Source of the DNA: Clostridia bacterium
Lineage (GTDB): Bacteria > Bacillota > Clostridia > Oscillospirales > CAG-272
NCBI GenBank assembly: GCA_017387685.1
Contig: JAFOEU010000032.1
Span: 1 to 64,000 of the forward strand
Direction: 5' to 3'
Length of the DNA: 64,000 nucleotides
Shown: piece by piece, positions 59,565 to 64,000 of the stretch
Layout: each line of letters opens with the position of its first letter
Position numbering within the stretch: position 1 is the first letter of the stretch
Position numbers and translations under genes: made by a program
The notes under the pieces: model-generated
Seen by the model: only the letters and a program-made list of their open reading frames with translations
Told to the model about the DNA's origin: nothing
Database searches by the model: none

Positions 59565-59593
59565 ATTGTACCATATTTCTTAATCATTGTAAA
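59565..59593 (-). promoter_or_regulatory. Promoter of the corrinoid methyltransferase operon
   Basis: Minus strand TTTACA (59593-59588), 17 bases, TACAAT (59570-59565) with TGG (extended -10). Confidence 0.65.
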
Positions 59594-59664
59594 GTATTTT
59601 AACAAGTTTTTTATATAAATTTCGAAACAACTGCAAGGGTTCGCCATATTATTTATTTTTACTC

Positions 59665-59693
59665 TTGAAATCGCGATTGAATAATGATATAAT
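59665..59693 (+). promoter_or_regulatory. Promoter of the ABC exporter operon
   Basis: TTGAAA (59665-59670), 17 bases, extended -10 TGATATAAT (hexamer 59688-59693), 34 bases before the ATG. Confidence 0.75.
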
Positions 59694-59726
59694 TAATTCA
59701 ACAACCAGCGGAGGTACAACGCAAGA

Positions 59727-60611
59727 ATGCAGCTTGAACTTAATAATATTAAAAAATCCTTCGGTGAAAAAGAGGTCTTACGCGGAATATCATTTAAAGC
59801 CGAAAGCGGAAAGGCCTTCGGTCTGCTCGGAAGAAACGGCGCGGGCAAGACCACAACGATCCGCATACTGATGAATGTTTTCCCCGCCGATGAAGGAAAG
59901 ATACTTATAGACGGAAAGCCTATCGATCACAAGAGCATCGGAATCGGTTATCTGCCCGAAGAACGCGGTCTTTATCCCAAAAAGCTTATCATCGATCAGC
60001 TCGTTTATTTTGCTGAGCTTAAGGGAATGAGTGCGCGCGATGCGGTAAAGTCGATCGATTATTGGCTTGACCGACTCGGTATGACGGAATACCGAAACAA
60101 ACGTCTTGATACACTCTCCAAGGGAAATCAGCAAAAGATCCAGCTCATAACCGCCTTGGCTCACGACCCGCACATAGTCATTCTCGACGAGCCTTTTTCA
60201 GGGCTCGATCCCGTAAACGCTATGCTGCTTAAGGACGTCGTCAAGGAGCAGATCGCCGGTGGCAAGATCGTTCTTTTCTCAAGTCACCAAATGAACTATA
60301 TTGAGGAATTCTGCGATAGCATTGCGATAATAAACAAGGGCGAGATTGCTATCGGAGGTGAGCTTTACGATATCAAGCGTAACTACGTCCGCGACCGTCT
60401 TGTAATCAGCTCGACCGAAGCAAAGCGGATCTGCGCGGAGCTCGGTGAGTCTTGCACTATGACTGAGGACGGTTCCATTCTCTTGCGTCTTCCCTCTCCG
60501 AACGAAAAGGGCGCTATGATGAGAAAACTCGTTGAGCGCTATGACATCGATGAGATGAAGGTTTTCGAGCCCTCCCTCGGCGATATTTTCGTCGAATACG
60601 CTGGCAACTGA
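59727..60611 (+). CDS. ABC transporter ATPase, NatA-like
   Basis: A 294-residue ATPase. Walker A is GRNGAGKTT (about 36-44), the Q-loop region YLPEERGLYP, the signature LSKGNQQK, Walker B VILDEPFSGLD, and the switch histidine in FSSHQM. A C-terminal extension (about 225-294) follows, as in the NatA/CcmA exporter group. It pairs with the NatB-like permease 11 bases downstream. Substrate is unknown: sodium, antibiotic and peptide export have been described in relatives. Confidence 0.92.
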   Translation: MQLELNNIKKSFGEKEVLRGISFKAESGKAFGLLGRNGAGKTTTIRILMNVFPADEGKILIDGKPIDHKSIGIGYLPEERGLYPKKLIIDQLVYFAELKGMSARDAVKSIDYWLDRLGMTEYRNKRLDTLSKGNQQKIQLITALAHDPHIVILDEPFSGLDPVNAMLLKDVVKEQIAGGKIVLFSSHQMNYIEEFCDSIAIINKGEIAIGGELYDIKRNYVRDRLVISSTEAKRICAELGESCTMTEDGSILLRLPSPNEKGAMMRKLVERYDIDEMKVFEPSLGDIFVEYAGN

Positions 60612-60622
60612 GGAGGCATATT

Positions 60623-61861
60623 ATGAAGCAATTCGGAAAAATACTAAAATTCGAGCTCGTCGGTTATCTTAAAAACAAGCTATTCGTTGGCATCACGGTC
60701 TTCTTAGTCGTTGCTATTATACTCGGTATGCACATTCCAAAGCTTCTCTCTGAGATAGATATCGACGACGTTACCGAAGACGATATCAAAATAATGCTTG
60801 TTCATTCCGACAACGAAGCACTAATGATCTCTGTACGAGATTGCTTCGCAGAGGCTTTTGAGCAATATGAAGTTAAAGTCTCGGAGGAGGGCGAGGAATA
60901 TATAAAGCAGCAGATCACCGATGATCAAGCTGATTGTGCATTTATTCTTGAAAGCGCATCTTCATACGTTTATTACGTTAACAATCTTTCAATGCACGAC
61001 ACCAATACCGCAACGGCAGATGCCGTTCTCACCGAGCTCTGTAAGCTGAACGCGATGATTGAGGGTGGATTGACTCCGGAGGAGGCAGGGGAGGTGCTTT
61101 CCGTTACCGTCAGCGGAACTACTGAAACGCTCGGCAAGGATCAGATACAGAATTTCTTCTACACCTACATTATGATCTTTGCGCTTTACACAGTCATTTT
61201 GCTATACGGTCAGATGGTAGCAACGAACGTTGCTACCGAAAAGAGCTCACGTGCTATGGAGCTGCTTATCACAAGCGCAAATCCAACAAGTATGATGTTC
61301 GGCAAGGTTCTCGCTTCCTGCATCGCGGGGTTCTCACAGCTCGTTCTGATATTCGGTACGGCAATTCTGTTTTTCAATATTAATAAAGAGGATTTCACCA
61401 ATCCACTGCTCGCGTCGCTCTTTGATATTCCCGTTGAGCTATTTGTATATATGATAATTTTCTTTATTCTCGGTTTTCTTATCTATGCCTTTATGTTTGG
61501 TGCAGTCGGCTCGACGGCGTCAAAGCTTGAGGATATCAACACCTCCGTTATGCCTATCACCTTCAGCTTTATAGCGGCGCTTATGGTCGTCGTATTCTCA
61601 ATGACCAGCGCGTCGGTTGATAACACACTTATGATCATTTGCTCGTACTTCCCTCTCACATCTCCCATGGCTATGTTCACAAGAATAGCTATGAGCACAG
61701 TTAAGTGGTATGAGATTGCGATCTCTATCTCGATACTGGTCGGCTCGACCGCTTGTATCGGTCTGCTTTCTGCAAAGATCTACCGAGTCGGAGTGCTTCT
61801 TTACGGAACGCCTCCTAAGATCGGTACTCTAATCAAAACAGTATTGAAAAAGAATGATTGA
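60623..61861 (+). CDS. ABC transporter permease, NatB-like (ABC-2 family)
   Basis: A 412-residue permease: one N-terminal helix (about 18-38), a large extracytoplasmic loop (about 40-185), then five to six helices (190-400). The conserved EKSSRAMELLITS and FMFGAVGS segments are typical of ABC-2 family exporters of the NatB type. GAGG lies upstream of the ATG. Its stop overlaps the start of the flavoprotein gene by eight bases, tying all three genes into one operon. Confidence 0.9.
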   Translation: MKQFGKILKFELVGYLKNKLFVGITVFLVVAIILGMHIPKLLSEIDIDDVTEDDIKIMLVHSDNEALMISVRDCFAEAFEQYEVKVSEEGEEYIKQQITDDQADCAFILESASSYVYYVNNLSMHDTNTATADAVLTELCKLNAMIEGGLTPEEAGEVLSVTVSGTTETLGKDQIQNFFYTYIMIFALYTVILLYGQMVATNVATEKSSRAMELLITSANPTSMMFGKVLASCIAGFSQLVLIFGTAILFFNINKEDFTNPLLASLFDIPVELFVYMIIFFILGFLIYAFMFGAVGSTASKLEDINTSVMPITFSFIAALMVVVFSMTSASVDNTLMIICSYFPLTSPMAMFTRIAMSTVKWYEIAISISILVGSTACIGLLSAKIYRVGVLLYGTPPKIGTLIKTVLKKND

Positions 61862-62909
61862 AGCTATGAATAACCATTACGACATAGCCGTTATAGGCGG
61901 TGGACCTGCGGGCGCAACCTTTGCCCGCGAGATAACAAAAACATGCCCCGGGCTGAATATCGTTCTGATAGACGAAAAGCCAAGAACCGGCTCTAAGGTC
62001 TGCGGCGGTCTTCTGGCGCCCGATGCTCAGAAGGTGCTGGCTCAATTTGATCTTGACTTGCCGAAGAGCATTCTCGCTGATCCGCAGATCTTTGACGTCA
62101 AGACGATCGACCTTGTATCAGGCATAACGCGGAATTATCAGCGACATTATCTGAATATGGACCGTGCCTCTTTTGACGAATGGTTGCTCTCCCTCATTCC
62201 CGAGAGTGTAACCGTTATTCGCGGCAGATGCACCGAGATCGAGGACGGATTCACCCTTTCGGTCACTGCCGATAACAAAAAGCTTTCTCTTACAGCAGAT
62301 AGCATTGTCGGTGCAGACGGCGGCGCTTCGATCGTGCGCCGCAGATTCTTCAAGACCTGCAAAAAGCAGTATATTTCCATTCAGGAGCATTTCAAGGATG
62401 ACGGCGGTGATATGCCGAGCTATTCCTGCATCTATGATCCCGAAACGTCAGATAGCTGCTCATGGACTATAAGAAAGGACGGTTACGTCATCTTTGGTGG
62501 TGCTTTTGACATCAAGGGCGGGCGCGAGGCTTATTTCAAGCAAAAAGCAAGGCTTGAAGCGCATCTTGGACGTTCATTCGGTGAGGCAACGAAAATCGAG
62601 GCATGTCTCTTGACAAGTCCGCGCGTTGCAAGGGATTTTATGCTTGGAAAAGATCGGGTATTTCTGATCGGTGAAGCAGCGGGATTTATCAGCTCGAGCT
62701 CCTTCGAGGGCATTAGCAGTGCTTTCCTCAGCGGAAAATATCTTGCAGACTCTTTTGCTGATAAAAATATTCTTGCAAGCTATAAAAGAAAAACAGGCAG
62801 ACTGCGTCTGAAGCTATTATTCAAAATACCAAAAATGAAAATACTCTGCTCTCCCCCTCTCCGTAAGCTGATTATGAAAAGCGGGATCGCAAGCATCAAA
62901 AAATATTAA
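61854..62909 (+). CDS. FAD-dependent oxidoreductase, geranylgeranyl-reductase-like
   Basis: A 351-residue flavoprotein. The FAD Rossmann motif AVIGGGPAGATFA begins near residue 12; SKVCGGLLAPDA is characteristic of the geranylgeranyl-reductase-like group (about 48-60), and GEAAGFISSSSFEGIS (about 270) is the second FAD contact. Members reduce isoprenoid chains or halogenate and oxidise other lipids; the substrate is unknown here. The ATG at 61854 or at 61866 could start translation; neither has a strong ribosome site and coupling to the permease is likely. A terminator follows. Confidence 0.8.
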   Translation: MIEAMNNHYDIAVIGGGPAGATFAREITKTCPGLNIVLIDEKPRTGSKVCGGLLAPDAQKVLAQFDLDLPKSILADPQIFDVKTIDLVSGITRNYQRHYLNMDRASFDEWLLSLIPESVTVIRGRCTEIEDGFTLSVTADNKKLSLTADSIVGADGGASIVRRRFFKTCKKQYISIQEHFKDDGGDMPSYSCIYDPETSDSCSWTIRKDGYVIFGGAFDIKGGREAYFKQKARLEAHLGRSFGEATKIEACLLTSPRVARDFMLGKDRVFLIGEAAGFISSSSFEGISSAFLSGKYLADSFADKNILASYKRKTGRLRLKLLFKIPKMKILCSPPLRKLIMKSGIASIKKY

Positions 62910-62910
62910 A

Positions 62911-62935
62911 AAGAGCCGTCGATGTGACGGCTCTT
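62911..62935. terminator. Bidirectional terminator
   Basis: AAGAGCCGTC / GACGGCTCTT (62911-62920 / 62926-62935) with A- and T-rich flanks between convergent genes. Confidence 0.87.
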
Positions 62936-62940
62936 TTACT

Positions 62941-63693
62941 TTATATTGTATCTTTGGCTATTGTTTCATCAAGTTTGTTTAGGCAAGATTTAAGGAAGCG
63001 TGTCCACGATTCGGGATCGACGAAGTAATTTTCTCCGTACTCACTAAGATCAAGTGATTTTTCGTAGGTATGGTTATTCCAGCTGTGGTTACCGAGGAAG
63101 AGCTCTACCTTTTCGCCAAGCAGGCGGTTTACCGATTTACGGTAGTCCTCACGGCAGCCTTCATAATCGAATTCACCTTGGTGGAGCGTATTGACACCCG
63201 CTCCGCCGAACATTCCCGCACGAACGACTCTGCCGTCTTCTTCTACGTTGAAGAACAAGGATATCGTTCCCTTTGTATGACCCGGTGTTTCTATGAAAGA
63301 GATAGTTGTATTTCCAAGGGTCAACGTATCTCCTTCGGAAATAAGTATATCGGCATCAAAGAATCTCTTTGCCTTCTCATAATCCTCTCGTCCTATCAAC
63401 GTCTTGGCACCTGAAAGCTCTGCCATCGCGCGAGTTGCTTCGGTATGGTCATGATGCCAATGCGAGTTGATTATATATTTCACGTCCGAGGGAACAAATC
63501 CGAGCTTTTCAAGCCCCGAAAGGACGACGGCAAGATTCGGTGTTGATCCCGTGTCGATCATAATCAATCCCTCTCCCGTGTCAATGACGTGTGAGGATTC
63601 AGCGTAGCTTCCGATGAAGTATACGTTTCCGAACATTTTAAAGGGCTCTATCTTACGCTCGCTCTTGGGCGGCAAATCACGTCTTTCTCTCAT
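62941..63693 (-). CDS. Metallo-beta-lactamase-fold hydrolase
   Basis: A 250-residue zinc hydrolase. The metal motif NSHWHHDHTEA (HxHxDH), the later ETPGHTKG and a C-terminal GNHSWNNHT histidine are all present, so the site looks active. The family includes glyoxalase II, lactonases and beta-lactamases; substrate is not readable. There is no signal peptide. GAGGAG lies ten bases before the ATG at 63693; the first ATG of the frame (63711) overlaps the upstream stop and lacks a site. It is coupled to the edge gene. Confidence 0.85.
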   Translation of the reverse strand: MRERRDLPPKSERKIEPFKMFGNVYFIGSYAESSHVIDTGEGLIMIDTGSTPNLAVVLSGLEKLGFVPSDVKYIINSHWHHDHTEATRAMAELSGAKTLIGREDYEKAKRFFDADILISEGDTLTLGNTTISFIETPGHTKGTISLFFNVEEDGRVVRAGMFGGAGVNTLHQGEFDYEGCREDYRKSVNRLLGEKVELFLGNHSWNNHTYEKSLDLSEYGENYFVDPESWTRFLKSCLNKLDETIAKDTI

Positions 63694-63710
63694 AATATTA
63701 TATCTCCTCA

Positions 63711-64000
63711 TTAATTTAAGATCAATCTGTATATATCTGCTTCGGATTTCGCTATCACTTTGACTGCACCTAAAAGAGCTGTAGGCATAGCGCTACCGAA
63801 ATCAATATGAATGCGTACCGTAAAGACATTTATCTGCTCGGGCGGATCACCCCACATTGATGAAATATAATGGATGGGCTTGAAGTGCCATCTATTGTAT
63901 CTGAAAAAGAATTTTTCAAGAGCAGCGGTAATCTTTTGGACTTCATCCGGCTTTATTCGCTCGTTAAATACAATATCAAAGAGCACGTCGGGATATCCGT
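63711..64000 (-). CDS. Partial hypothetical protein, N-terminus beyond window
   Basis: An open frame of at least 96 residues runs from the right edge to a TAA at 63711-63713. The visible part (for example YPDVLFDIVFNERIKPDEVQKI and, later, PPEQINVFTVRIHIDFG) is soluble and moderately charged; a GTG at 63986 could in principle start it, but the frame stays open to the edge, so it is probably longer. No family recognised. It precedes and slightly overlaps the MBL hydrolase frame. Confidence 0.5.
   Translation of the reverse strand, partial: GYPDVLFDIVFNERIKPDEVQKITAALEKFFFRYNRWHFKPIHYISSMWGDPPEQINVFTVRIHIDFGSAMPTALLGAVKVIAKSEADIYRLILN

Noticed and set aside
59505..59600. Cobalamin riboswitch before the corrinoid operon
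   Set aside because: The leader is about 55 bases with one small hairpin; no B12-box sequence is present.

Overview
The window looks like chromosomal DNA from an anaerobic, endospore-forming member of the Clostridia (Bacillota), probably a gut Oscillospirales-type lineage. The support is: a dipicolinate synthase pair (dpaA/dpaB), strong Shine-Dalgarno sites (AGGAGG/GGAGG), near-consensus sigma-A promoters that often carry an extended -10 (TGnTATAAT), a guanine riboswitch, a corrinoid methyltransferase cluster with a RACo-type activator, and DUF975, YitT and HAAS/DUF4097 proteins. The lineage is inference; no rRNA or tRNA gene, CRISPR array, insertion sequence or prophage block was recognised.

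Layout. 1-1.5 kb: end of an exopolysaccharide locus (BY-kinase cut by the window edge, plus its membrane adaptor). 1.6-6.3 kb: leftward operon membrane protein - HAD phosphatase - pheS - pheT. 6.4-9.2 kb: rightward tyrosine recombinase and a MutS-like ATPase. 9.2-12.9 kb: leftward response regulator - histidine kinase - HtrA protease. 13.1-15.9 kb: ychF and a membrane S41 peptidase. 16-18 kb: a HAAS/DUF4097 envelope pair. 18.2-19.8 kb: trmB-truB. 19.8-22.4 kb: EF-G paralogue and a small membrane protein. 22.6-27.1 kb: nagA - membrane protein - metG - tatD. 27.2-30.8 kb: metY - metA - DUF975 protein, with a small membrane protein opposite. 31-32.4 kb: dpaAB. 32.5-38.5 kb: guanine-riboswitch-controlled nucleoside ABC importer, with birA as the last gene. 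38.5-42.9 kb: comEC, a YitT protein and a stand-alone ComEC-like hydrolase. 42.9-45.9 kb: a duplicated-domain surface protein and an FAD enzyme. 46-47.1 kb: mscL and a zinc-ribbon membrane protein. 47.1-50.1 kb: a divergent biotin-dependent carboxyltransferase-like operon. 50.3-53.4 kb: an XRE membrane regulator, a zinc-ribbon protein and glnA. 53.5-59.5 kb: a six-gene corrinoid methyl-transfer operon. 59.7-62.9 kb: a Nat-type ABC exporter coupled to a flavoprotein. 62.9-64 kb: an MBL hydrolase and a gene cut by the right edge.

Two loci deserve most attention. The first is the 47.1-50.1 kb operon. It has the gene set of a biotin-dependent decarboxylase, but the biotin carrier is cut to a 42-residue stub with no biotin site, the OadA-like subunit has lost every recognisable catalytic residue, and there is no sodium-pump beta subunit. 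The second is the corrinoid operon, with three different UroD-superfamily proteins and no recognisable MtaB, MtmB, MtbB or MttB substrate methyltransferase, so its methyl donor is unknown. Secondary points are a textbook guanine riboswitch with a readable antiterminator, a sigma-K-like promoter in front of dpaA, an EF-G paralogue whose G4 motif reads NKCE, and a ComEC with a ruined hydrolase motif close to a separate protein that has the intact motif.
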